In this document: in pieces, positions 9,301 to 17,345 of the stretch
How the letters are laid out: every line of letters begins with the position of its first letter
How positions within the stretch are numbered: the stretch's first letter is position 1
From: Bacteriovoracaceae bacterium
GTDB taxonomy: Bacteria > Bdellovibrionota > Bacteriovoracia > Bacteriovoracales > Bacteriovoracaceae
Length of the DNA: 62,434 nucleotides
Assembly: GCA_016784965.1 (NCBI GenBank)
Contig: JADHTQ010000004.1
Coordinates: 81,990 to 144,423, forward strand
Reading direction: 5' to 3'
Translations under genes and position numbers: made by a program
The notes under the pieces: model-generated
Told to the model about the DNA's origin: nothing
Database searches by the model: none
What the model saw: only the letters and a program-made list of their open reading frames with translations

Positions 9301-9822
9301 ATGATTATTAAAAGATTCTCCCAGAAAAAAGGTAAGCAACCAAAACGTAGTGCGAAGTTTCTTGAATTGGACATCACCTCTCTTTTGGATATACTGGTTA
9401 TACTGCTGGTCTTTCTACTTAAGAATTTCAACGCCAGCGATCTTGAAATAAATCTAATGAAAGGACTTAAGATCCCTTTATCACAGTCAAGAAAACTTGG
9501 CTCGAATGCAGTAATCGTAACGGTAAATAACAAGTATGACCTATATATCGCAAGTAAGCTGATATCTAATTTAAAGGACTCTGACAATGAGGTAATCGCT
9601 CCTCTTTATGATGAGTTATCAAAAATCAAAAGTGAGGTTGATGAACATAGTAAAAACATTGCAATGACTGATTTAAACAAATTAAATGCTCAAAAAGTTA
9701 CAAAGGTAAACCTAGTATTTGATGAAAGACTACCATATGAATCGCTCAGAAGAGTTATGCACACGGCAAGTGTTGCCGGTTATCCAGAGTTTAAATTTAT
9801 TGTACAAGGTAATTATCAATGA
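9301..9822 (+). CDS. ExbD/TolR family protein, second copy (AglS/Q-like)
   Basis: The 173-residue protein has the same layout as its upstream neighbour: basic N-terminus (RFSQKKGKQPKRSAKF), then a TM helix with the proton-linked aspartate in LDITSLLDILVILLVFLLK, then a periplasmic domain with LPYESLRRVMHTASVAGYPE near the C-terminus, a typical ExbD/TolR ending. The two ExbD copies differ in sequence, as AglQ and AglS do, and so probably act as a mixed pair rather than recent duplicates. The stop overlaps the start of the giant TPR gene by four bases, so translation is likely coupled. Confidence 0.87.
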   Translation: MIIKRFSQKKGKQPKRSAKFLELDITSLLDILVILLVFLLKNFNASDLEINLMKGLKIPLSQSRKLGSNAVIVTVNNKYDLYIASKLISNLKDSDNEVIAPLYDELSKIKSEVDEHSKNIAMTDLNKLNAQKVTKVNLVFDERLPYESLRRVMHTASVAGYPEFKFIVQGNYQ

Positions 9823-12752
9823 CTGTAAAAAAAATAGTAACGACCATATTATGTTTTATATTAATTTTATTCACCGAGACGAGTGTCTTGGCCGAGACAC
9901 AAAGTGAATCTCAACAAATGCGCCCAAAGTGGTACCAGCTAAACAAACTAATCAATAAAGAATTGAGATTAATCAAAAAAGTAAAGAAAAAAGGGGCAAG
10001 TTTAAACTATAGAAAGATTGAATTATACTCAGAAAAGCTTGCACTAATTAAAGAAAAAGAGAATAAACTTTTCTTGCAATCTGGTTCTGCCAAAACGAAA
10101 AAGCGCTTTTTCAAAAGATCAAGGCGCCTTGAAAGGCAAGTTTTAAAACTCGGTAAATATGTAATCAAACGCTACCCATATTATAGTAAGATTGGCAATA
10201 TTTACTACACGCTGGCATTAAATTCACGAGACTTTGGCACTAAAATATGGACTGCTCCATATTTACTAATGGCCCTAAAAAAACTTAGCAAAAAAAGCAA
10301 GGCCAATATTAAGTTGCGCTATAATGCCAAAATGGCCCTAGCAGAACATTACTATAATAGTAAAAAGTACAAAAAGGCCATTAGGTATTACCATGATATC
10401 CTCACAAATCCTGGAGATGAGTGGCACTTAAAGCATCTGTATAACGCCGCTTGGTGTTACCTCAAGGTTTTAAATCACTCAAAAGCGCTACGCCTGCTGC
10501 TACTGGCAAATAGCAAATCAAAAGACAGCAGGTATATCTCTGTCAAATCACAAATTTTAGACAATGCTGGAACATTTTTTACTTATGCTAGTAAACCAAG
10601 GGCCGGAGCCAAGTTTTATATAAAAAACTCTAAAGACCCATCATTGCACATACTCAAGATGGCAAAAACAACTGCCAGCAATGGTGACTTTAAAAACGCT
10701 AACTACCTACTAAACCTTGCACTAAAGCAGGCCCAAAGTACTAACAACATAGCAACCGAATTAGAAATTTATCAAAGCAAGATTAATATATACAGACAAT
10801 TTACACGGGCAGATTTATTCTACAAAACTATTTTGCAAATTATTACATTTAATGAAACTCACAAAGAGGCCATTAACAAAGAGACATTAATTGACATCTC
10901 TAGCAAGATTAGCGAGCTAGTTGGTCTCATGCAACTACAACTCTCCAAAGACTTCAGTAAAAATCGCCACACCTATTCAAAAAGAAAGCTAAAGCAAATC
11001 TCAAACTTTTTTGATGCTCTCTCCAGGCTTGATAAAAATAATGCCCGAAAATACATGTACTACAAAGGTGAAAGCTATTTTTCTATTCATCAGTACAACA
11101 TGGCCGCACACTCTTATGCCAAAGCATTGAAATACACAATAGCAAGTGAAGACTTAGAATTGAAGAAAAAAATATTGGACTCATTTTTAGGTACATTCTC
11201 TAAAACCACTCTAAAACGAAAAAAATCTCAGACCTATCTCGAACTTGGGTTCACAGAGTATATAAAACATTGGCCAAATGACAAAAAGTCCAAAGAATAC
11301 TACAAACGGCTCTTTAATCTATATGTCAAGCAAAGAAAATTAGAAAAGGCCAACACTCTACTTATGGCCTTTAATAACGACTTTCCCGATGCAAATGAAA
11401 TGCAAAAAACAATGATGACCCTAATTTTAGACTACTATATCGCAACTAAAAACATTCAGAAGCTTTCCATTTTAGTAAAGCAAATTGAACAAGGACTTCT
11501 TGACTTTGATGAGGTATACATCAAAAAAGCGCACTTAATTTTGGCCACCTTATTATTTGAGCGCTACCAGGGCATAGCAAAAAGTGGTGATAAACAAAAG
11601 GCAATTGAAGGATATCTAAGTCTCTATAACAATAAGACTTTCTCGAAAAAGATTCGCTCACAAGCAGCATATAGTACTTCAATTTTATATCTAGACCTAC
11701 TAGACACTGAAAAGTCATATAAATGGATAAGTTTAAGCATGCAATTAATGAGTCGCAAAGCCCTCATTAAATCTAAGAGTGAACTAAATACACTTGCCTC
11801 TAGATACTTTTTCTTACAGGATTTCACATCCGCTAGAAAACTATCTAAAACAACATTCAGAAGGCTCTGTAACATGCGCTATAAAAACAAATCGACATCA
11901 TACGAAAAGTCGATTCATTTTGCATTAATTGACAACAAAGCAGATCTTGCTCTTAAAATATATGGCCATAGCAAAAAGTGCAAGATACCTAGAGAAATTG
12001 TGCAAAAAGTAGGTATAAATATTATCAACCACTTTTTTGACACCAGAGACAACAATAACTATTTTAGTTTCTTTCGTGCAAACATTGAAAGCAAAGACCT
12101 GTATGAAACCTTCAATTCTACAATAATAAAACTCTACTGGCACGCAAAAGATACTGGTGATGCTATTTTAGCAGAACAAATTGATGCTCATGTTATCGAC
12201 TTAGAGTTAAACGGTTACAAAGACCGCAGTTTAATGTCCTTTTTCAAGCAGGTCAAAAAGCTTAATGAACTATCGGTCATTGCAGATAGTTTTGAAAAAG
12301 ATAATTTAAAAACTTCTGAGGTGTTTAATGAGAATCAGTTCAACAACGACCTAGCAGAGAAGATCTCTGTCTTAAAAGGACTAACTAATGAGTCGATGGC
12401 CTTAATCAACAAGCAATATGAGCAAACACCTGAGCTTACTGTTGCCACTTACCAACTGCTATCTGATAGCTATGAAGCTTTTGCTGAAGATATTCGAAAC
12501 GTTGACATCAAGGGAGAAACTAAAACCTTCATCGCTAGCTTTAAAAAAGAGATGGGTCCACTTGCCAACAACATTGCAGGTCAAGGATCTAAATACCACA
12601 AAATTGCCAAAGAAATTATTTTAAAAAATAACCTCTTTACAGTTTTTAATCACAAGATGTTGGAAAAAAATAAAATACGAGAAGTTTTAGGCGCTGATTT
12701 TTTTGCCACTGACTTAAATATACCAATGGACACTACAAAGGCACCAAAATGA
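9819..12752 (+). CDS. Giant periplasmic TPR-repeat protein (GltD/AgmU or GltI-like)
   Basis: The 977-residue protein has a signal peptide (VTTILCFILILFTETSVLA). Nearly all the rest is Lys-rich helical repeats of TPR type, for example ALAEHYYNSKKYKKAIRYYH, LYNAAWCYLKVLNHSKALRL, KGESYFSIHQYNMAAHSYAK and LYVKQRKLEKANTLLMAFNN. Such proteins are the periplasmic scaffold of the gliding complex, linking the AglRQS motor to outer-membrane parts. It overlaps both neighbours by four bases, which indicates one transcript with coupled translation. Assignment to GltD or GltI is open, since TPR proteins of this length are hard to separate by eye. Confidence 0.75.
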   Translation: MTVKKIVTTILCFILILFTETSVLAETQSESQQMRPKWYQLNKLINKELRLIKKVKKKGASLNYRKIELYSEKLALIKEKENKLFLQSGSAKTKKRFFKRSRRLERQVLKLGKYVIKRYPYYSKIGNIYYTLALNSRDFGTKIWTAPYLLMALKKLSKKSKANIKLRYNAKMALAEHYYNSKKYKKAIRYYHDILTNPGDEWHLKHLYNAAWCYLKVLNHSKALRLLLLANSKSKDSRYISVKSQILDNAGTFFTYASKPRAGAKFYIKNSKDPSLHILKMAKTTASNGDFKNANYLLNLALKQAQSTNNIATELEIYQSKINIYRQFTRADLFYKTILQIITFNETHKEAINKETLIDISSKISELVGLMQLQLSKDFSKNRHTYSKRKLKQISNFFDALSRLDKNNARKYMYYKGESYFSIHQYNMAAHSYAKALKYTIASEDLELKKKILDSFLGTFSKTTLKRKKSQTYLELGFTEYIKHWPNDKKSKEYYKRLFNLYVKQRKLEKANTLLMAFNNDFPDANEMQKTMMTLILDYYIATKNIQKLSILVKQIEQGLLDFDEVYIKKAHLILATLLFERYQGIAKSGDKQKAIEGYLSLYNNKTFSKKIRSQAAYSTSILYLDLLDTEKSYKWISLSMQLMSRKALIKSKSELNTLASRYFFLQDFTSARKLSKTTFRRLCNMRYKNKSTSYEKSIHFALIDNKADLALKIYGHSKKCKIPREIVQKVGINIINHFFDTRDNNNYFSFFRANIESKDLYETFNSTIIKLYWHAKDTGDAILAEQIDAHVIDLELNGYKDRSLMSFFKQVKKLNELSVIADSFEKDNLKTSEVFNENQFNNDLAEKISVLKGLTNESMALINKQYEQTPELTVATYQLLSDSYEAFAEDIRNVDIKGETKTFIASFKKEMGPLANNIAGQGSKYHKIAKEIILKNNLFTVFNHKMLEKNKIREVLGADFFATDLNIPMDTTKAPK

Positions 12753-13582
12753 TTGCGAGGAAGTTACTGTTATTTATTACATTTGCTACACTTTGGTCAT
12801 GCTCTAATATTTCTGTTAGAGAAGTCGCAGATAGAAGTGATGACAGCTTTTCTAATGAAGCATTCTTGCGCTATAGCGAAACCTCTTTGGAAAATCTAAA
12901 ATCCCCTACCAACCAAGAGATTATTGGATGCTATAAAAAAGATTTTGAGAATTCTTTAAAAAAGCTAAAAGAAAAATTTGAAGCAAGAAAAAATAAACCT
13001 GAATATTGGAACCAAATCGGTACTTGTTATTACCTGGCAAATGACTTACCAAAGGCCATGTCTTTTTATCAGCAAGCAATCGATATCGCCCGCACACGGG
13101 GTATACACTATCCTCCACCTTTTAATAATTTAGGTCTAATATTTTTAAAAAAGGGCAGCTATCAAAAGGCACACTTTTATCTTAAAAAGGCCATAGATAC
13201 TGCACCTAGATATCTTACTCCCAAGTTTAACCTTTCTGGTCTTTATATAAAGTTTGGTATGACCAACAAGGCACAGAAATTACTTATGAAAATTTATAAC
13301 AATAAAAAGCATGACTTTGAAGTGTTAGCGCTACTTGGCACTCTCCATATTCAAGAAAACAAGATAAATAGAGCTCTTTACTTTTTTTCTCAAATTAAAA
13401 AACTATATATTAAAAGACCCCACATAGCAGTTCACTATGCACTGGCACTATACCTGGGCGGCGAGCACAATCGTGCCAAAGAACTACTAAATTACGATAG
13501 GGGGCAAGCATCGGATGAAATTAATAAGTTACACGATAAACTTTTGGAACTTATAAACTCCGAGCTTGCAAAGAAGGGGTAA
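12749..13582 (+). CDS. TPR-repeat lipoprotein (GltE-like)
   Basis: The 277-residue protein has a signal peptide ending in the lipobox LWSC (Cys about residue 18), so it is lipid-anchored. Canonical TPRs follow: YWNQIGTCYYLANDLPKAMS (about 88-107), FNNLGLIFLKKGSYQKAHFY, TPKFNLSGLYIKFGMTNKAQ, LALLGTLHIQENKINRALYF and AVHYALALYLGGEHNRAKEL. In the Myxococcus gliding machine, GltE is a TPR lipoprotein placed next to the large TPR protein, as here. The ATGA overlap with the upstream stop shows close coupling. Confidence 0.78.
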   Translation: MIARKLLLFITFATLWSCSNISVREVADRSDDSFSNEAFLRYSETSLENLKSPTNQEIIGCYKKDFENSLKKLKEKFEARKNKPEYWNQIGTCYYLANDLPKAMSFYQQAIDIARTRGIHYPPPFNNLGLIFLKKGSYQKAHFYLKKAIDTAPRYLTPKFNLSGLYIKFGMTNKAQKLLMKIYNNKKHDFEVLALLGTLHIQENKINRALYFFSQIKKLYIKRPHIAVHYALALYLGGEHNRAKELLNYDRGQASDEINKLHDKLLELINSELAKKG

Positions 13583-13586
13583 AAAA

Positions 13587-15437
13587 ATGGGTGTTCGTAA
13601 ACAAGTCGATGATGCCAGAAAGATCTTGAAGATGACATGCTTTGTAAATGACAAAGTACAGGAGGAACATCTATTAAATAAAAATAAGCTCCTAATTGGC
13701 AGTTCAGATCAAGCAGATATTTGCATAAATGATGACCATATTTCTCACTACCACGCAATGCTTTTTTTAGATGATAATGGAGGAAAAATCATTGACCTAG
13801 ACAGCGTAAATGGTATTTGCGTAAACGGCAAAAGAGCGGTTGAGAGCTATTTTGGTGCAGGCGACATACTCAAAGTTGGTAGATCTGAATTTCATGTCAG
13901 CGAATATTTTGACTCAACTTCTGTTTTTAACACCGATAGGTCTCACATAAAGCTTGTAAAAAAAGAGGAAGAAGAAAGCTATATTCCCACGCCACCTCCT
14001 GCCAAGGATTTTACCATCATTGATGGGGAATACTGTAATATTACCTTTGAGGAATCAATGCTTTCTCCTACAGATATGTTGTGTGAGTTAGATCAAACCA
14101 GTGACTTTTCATCATATATAGACACAGACGAAACAAAGCAATTTCTACCAATAGTCAAACATGTTACTTCCAAGTCAATTCAAGTAACTGTGCTGTCAAA
14201 TGGCAATGTTATATCGGTGGACTATTTAAAGATAAAAAATAAAAATTACTACTTGAGTGCAAATCAAAAAAATGGCAACACCATTTTGATTCCATCTCTT
14301 TCAAGTGATAAAAAAGTACCTTTTATAAAAATTAGAAGTGATATCGTTAATATTTTAAAAATAGATGATTTTGATAAATCCTATCTGCTAAGTGAACAAT
14401 GTACCAATCCATTCAGCGATAATGATCAAATTGAATTTTTTAATGAAGATGTATTATATTTGAGTCAAAAGTCAGTCCAGATCATTATAAAGGTAGTTGA
14501 TACTCCCCCCCAAATTAGCTCTACCCCATTTTTTGGCAGAGATCGAGAATTTAAAATACATATGTTGAAAATTTCTAGCATTCTTATGAGTGTTATGCTG
14601 CTTTTATTATTTATTGATGTAACTGATCTTAAAATGGAACCTAAAAAGAAATTATCAATTATTTATAAACGAGCACAAAAGCCTAGGCCAAATGAAAGGC
14701 CCAAAGAGCGCATGGAGGTTAAATCAGAACCCGTTGCTGTTAAACGGCCTGAAGTAAAACAAAAAGTTGCAAAGGTCAAAAAGCCAAATATTGCAAAACC
14801 CACTAAAGCAAGAAAGGTTATAAAAACTGCCAAAAAAGTAAGACGAGTTAAAAAACCAATTAAAAGATATCAATTTAAAATGAAAAAGGCCCTTACCTCT
14901 TTGTTTAATGGTAAACCCAAAAAGAACATAAAATTTAAGCAAAAATTGAATGTTTCTTCCTTTAGCTCCAGTAGTAGCCTGGTAAGTAAAAAGATTTCTG
15001 CCTCTAAAACCAGATTAAAAGTAGGCAGATTAGGCAACAAGACCAAACGCTATGATCGCTCTTATGGGACAAAAGGAATCATTTCAAAGAAAAACTTTGA
15101 TACGGCCTATATAGACCCCAAAACTGTCGTACTGGGCTCTATGGACCCTGAACTTTTACGCAAGATTTTAACTGAATATCTTCCCCAGTTTCGCCACTGT
15201 TATCAACAAGAACTAATACACAACTCTGAAAGCACCAAGGGTGTAATTAACCTCAACTTTACGATTGGAAAAACGGGCAAAGTCTCTAAGATAAAAATCG
15301 ACACAAAATCTGCCAACTTTTCAAGTAAAGGTGTTAGATGTATGAGTCGAATTCTTAGATTAATTGACTTCCCCAAACCAAAAGGTGGCGGTGTGGTTGA
15401 CATTAGGCAACCTCTGAATTTTTTCTCAGAAACTTAA
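13587..15437 (+). CDS. FHA-TM-AgmX/PglI protein (GltG/GltJ-like)
   Basis: I place the start at ATG 13587, behind AAGGGG. The 616-residue protein has three parts. A cytoplasmic FHA phospho-Thr-binding domain spans about residues 25-100 (LLIGSSDQADICINDDHISH, then DLDSVNGICVNGKRA). A single TM helix is at about 325-345. A Lys/Pro-rich periplasmic linker leads to a C-terminal AgmX/PglI (TonB-like) domain at about 510-616, with DPELLRKILTEYLPQFRHCY, GVINLNFTIGKTGKVSKIKI and the conserved paired cysteines. This order matches GltG and GltJ, which connect the inner-membrane motor to outer-membrane parts. It is the best single marker that the operon is of the Agl/Glt type. Confidence 0.85.
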   Translation: MGVRKQVDDARKILKMTCFVNDKVQEEHLLNKNKLLIGSSDQADICINDDHISHYHAMLFLDDNGGKIIDLDSVNGICVNGKRAVESYFGAGDILKVGRSEFHVSEYFDSTSVFNTDRSHIKLVKKEEEESYIPTPPPAKDFTIIDGEYCNITFEESMLSPTDMLCELDQTSDFSSYIDTDETKQFLPIVKHVTSKSIQVTVLSNGNVISVDYLKIKNKNYYLSANQKNGNTILIPSLSSDKKVPFIKIRSDIVNILKIDDFDKSYLLSEQCTNPFSDNDQIEFFNEDVLYLSQKSVQIIIKVVDTPPQISSTPFFGRDREFKIHMLKISSILMSVMLLLLFIDVTDLKMEPKKKLSIIYKRAQKPRPNERPKERMEVKSEPVAVKRPEVKQKVAKVKKPNIAKPTKARKVIKTAKKVRRVKKPIKRYQFKMKKALTSLFNGKPKKNIKFKQKLNVSSFSSSSSLVSKKISASKTRLKVGRLGNKTKRYDRSYGTKGIISKKNFDTAYIDPKTVVLGSMDPELLRKILTEYLPQFRHCYQQELIHNSESTKGVINLNFTIGKTGKVSKIKIDTKSANFSSKGVRCMSRILRLIDFPKPKGGGVVDIRQPLNFFSET

Positions 15438-15478
15438 AAAAAAGAGATAGAGTACATAAACTTTAAAGGAGCAAGCAA

Positions 15479-16231
15479 GTGATTACATATTCTAAAAAGC
15501 CACTGGTATTGACGGTTCTTGGAATCCTGCACATGATTGAGCCTCTTATCAAGCTAATCTATTTTAAAATAGAAACAGGCATGCCCTTTATGGTTATTTT
15601 GAGCAACATTGCCCAACTCGATCGTGCGCAAAGCATCTTTGAGTTTTGGTTTTTGTTTCCCATTGCCGGAGTCGCCCTGCTATTTATCAATAGAATTACC
15701 TATATCATCTTTTTTATGGTCCAAGTGTATTCGGCGTACTTCATTTTAAACTATATACCCTACACCTGGCCATTTGTTGCCGCTACCCCGCACTTATACA
15801 CCTTGTGTATGTTAGCTTTTAATATATTTATAATGATCTACCTACTACTTCCTTCCATCCGCGTCGCATTTTTTTCTCGCGATGCTAGGTGGTGGCAAAA
15901 TGCAACACGATACACCTCTTCCATGCCTTGTCGAATTACCTTTGGTAATGTTCAAGATGTGGCCAATTGGAGAATTGTAAATATCTCAAGATCTGGAGCA
16001 TTCATTGAAGGGCCAAAGGACATTAGAAATTTTGGTACCATAACTTTAGATTTTGATTTTTTTGAAAAAGATCTTCAACTCTCCCTACAGTCAAAAGTTG
16101 TCGATAAACACATTATCGATGGTGTAGAAGGCTATGGAGTACAGTTCCAATTTGACAGTATTTGGGACCAAATTAAGGTCCATACTTTGACCTCCTACCT
16201 CCGACGAGAAACTCTAATACGCCACGGGTAA
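15479..16231 (+). CDS. Membrane protein with C-terminal PilZ domain
   Basis: The 250-residue protein starts with GTG 15479, preceded by AAAGGAGC at good distance. Four predicted TM helices occupy residues 1-125 (for example PLVLTVLGILHMIEPLIKLI and IFIMIYLLLPSIRVAF). A PilZ domain follows (about 140-240) with RYTSSMPCRITFG, then NISRSGAFIEG, the N-x-S-x-x-G part of the c-di-GMP site, and GYGVQFQF. PilZ domains usually bind c-di-GMP and control motility. Its place 41 bp after the gliding-type operon suggests it couples that second messenger to the machine. Whether it binds c-di-GMP depends on the basic motif, which I see only loosely. Confidence 0.72.
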   Translation: MITYSKKPLVLTVLGILHMIEPLIKLIYFKIETGMPFMVILSNIAQLDRAQSIFEFWFLFPIAGVALLFINRITYIIFFMVQVYSAYFILNYIPYTWPFVAATPHLYTLCMLAFNIFIMIYLLLPSIRVAFFSRDARWWQNATRYTSSMPCRITFGNVQDVANWRIVNISRSGAFIEGPKDIRNFGTITLDFDFFEKDLQLSLQSKVVDKHIIDGVEGYGVQFQFDSIWDQIKVHTLTSYLRRETLIRHG

Positions 16232-16268
16232 ACTGACGCTTGCCGCACCGTGCCACAAGAACAAATAC

Positions 16269-16297
16269 TTGCAATCGCATTCCTACAGTAGTATAGT
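16269..16297 (+). promoter_or_regulatory. Promoter of tRNA-Gln
   Basis: TTGCAA (16269-16274) and TATAGT (16292-16297) with a 17-bp spacer lie 36 bp before the tRNA, a normal distance for a stable-RNA promoter with a short leader. Confidence 0.6.
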
Positions 16298-16332
16298 TGC
16301 CATAATAGTCTTCAAAAAAAACCTATTGTTCA

Positions 16333-16408
16333 TGGGGTGTGGAGCAGTTGGTAGCTCAGCAGATTTTGATTCTGTTGGTCGTAGGTTCGAGTCCTACCAC
16401 CCCAGCCA
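16333..16408 (+). tRNA. tRNA-Gln (anticodon UUG)
   Basis: The 76-nt cloverleaf has a fully paired acceptor stem (TGGGGTG with CACCCCA), D stem GAGC/GCTC, anticodon stem GCAGA/TCTGT with loop TTTTGAT giving anticodon TTG, and T arm GTAGG-TTCGAGT-CCTAC. Discriminator G and an encoded CCA follow. The U1-A72 pair is typical of tRNA-Gln. Confidence 0.95.
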
Positions 16409-16524
16409 CTTATAACTTTGGCATTGAGTTAAAAGTACTAAATCAAGCTGTAAAGCGTAATTGTGAATGATTTCCTAACGAATTTTGTTCTAAGTTAACT
16501 TTTAAAAAGCAATTGAAAAAAGAT

Positions 16525-16541
16525 GGTCACAATTTGTGACT
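16525..16541 (-). terminator. Hairpin with downstream T-run, possible terminator
   Basis: In the otherwise feature-poor stretch between tRNA-Gln and the gene at 16577, a 6-bp palindrome (GTCACA/TGTGAC, loop AAT or ATT) is followed on the minus strand by CATC and six Ts. It lies 35 bp after the stop of the minus-strand gene, so it may end that transcript. The stem is short, so this is tentative. Confidence 0.4.
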
Positions 16542-16576
16542 ATCCTTGAAGAAAAGTAAATCTACTGCTGCGCCAC

Positions 16577-17224
16577 TTACTTAACTGGAGTTCCTAGATA
16601 ATAAACACTTTTTTTGTGTATCGCCGTCTTGGAATTGTTACAAGTTCCAGTATAGAGTGACTCAATTCGAGGGGCCTTAGCTCCACCAAATTGTACCGAT
16701 TTAAGGTTAACACTACTAAAATTATTTACCGGAGCAATTAATAGACCGTAATGGGCCACCCTTTCAGGATTATCCATAAACACCTTAAAATAATCAGTCA
16801 CATCAAACCTTACTTCATCGGAGGCACATGGGTCACCGGCAGTCAAATTGCAGTTAGTATTAAAACTATAAGCAGTGTCAATATCTCCACCGGCGCTATC
16901 CCACGCACTAGCAGCAGAAAAAGGATGGGCCCTGTCCCAATTGGCAGTATAAAACCATGGCTTGGCCAAGGTATTGATTCTGAGATTTCCGGCAGCAATA
17001 GTAGATTCATCTGAAGTATTTAATATCAAATGGGACCACTGTAAATTGGCAGAGGTTACTATATCGTTGTCACAATCAAAAATTGAAGCAATTATCACAA
17101 GAGGTAAAAAGAAAATTGAACAAAAGTTATCAAAATCCAGGCAGTCTTCAGTGTCCTCCTCTTCACTTGTAGGAAATTTTACGATGGCCCGATCCTCGCT
17201 GGTAGCACTTTTTGATAGCTTCAA
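16577..17224 (-). pseudogene. DNRLRE-like domain protein, probably N-terminally truncated
   Basis: The 215 codons can only start at TTG 17224; an in-frame TGA lies about 45 bp upstream and no signal peptide is present. The sequence resembles a DNRLRE-type secreted beta domain: RAIVKFPT, then SANLQWSHLILNTSDEST, VRFDVTDYFKVFMDNPERVA, HYGLLIAPV and PRIESLYTG. Such domains occur in secreted surface proteins, and the first strands plus an export signal should precede RAIVKF. I infer a 5'-truncated remnant, although expression of a short cytoplasmic form cannot be excluded. The four cysteines in the middle would suit an exported protein. Confidence 0.5.
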
Positions 17225-17345
17225 ATAGCTGTGCCATGGGTCTTTTATAAAAAATCAGCATAAATGTTGCAAAGAGACAGTGTTAAATTGCCAAAAAGCA
17301 CAAATTATTTTTTAGAAGAAACGGGTGCTGGATCACAATATACAT

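Noticed and set aside
16526-16540. Palindrome GTCACAATTTGTGAC resembling the regulator's repeat at 51723
   Set aside because: Its complement matches the first repeat at 14 of 15 positions, but it lies 35 kb away after a stop codon and is followed by a T-run. A terminator explains it better; shared binding is unproven.
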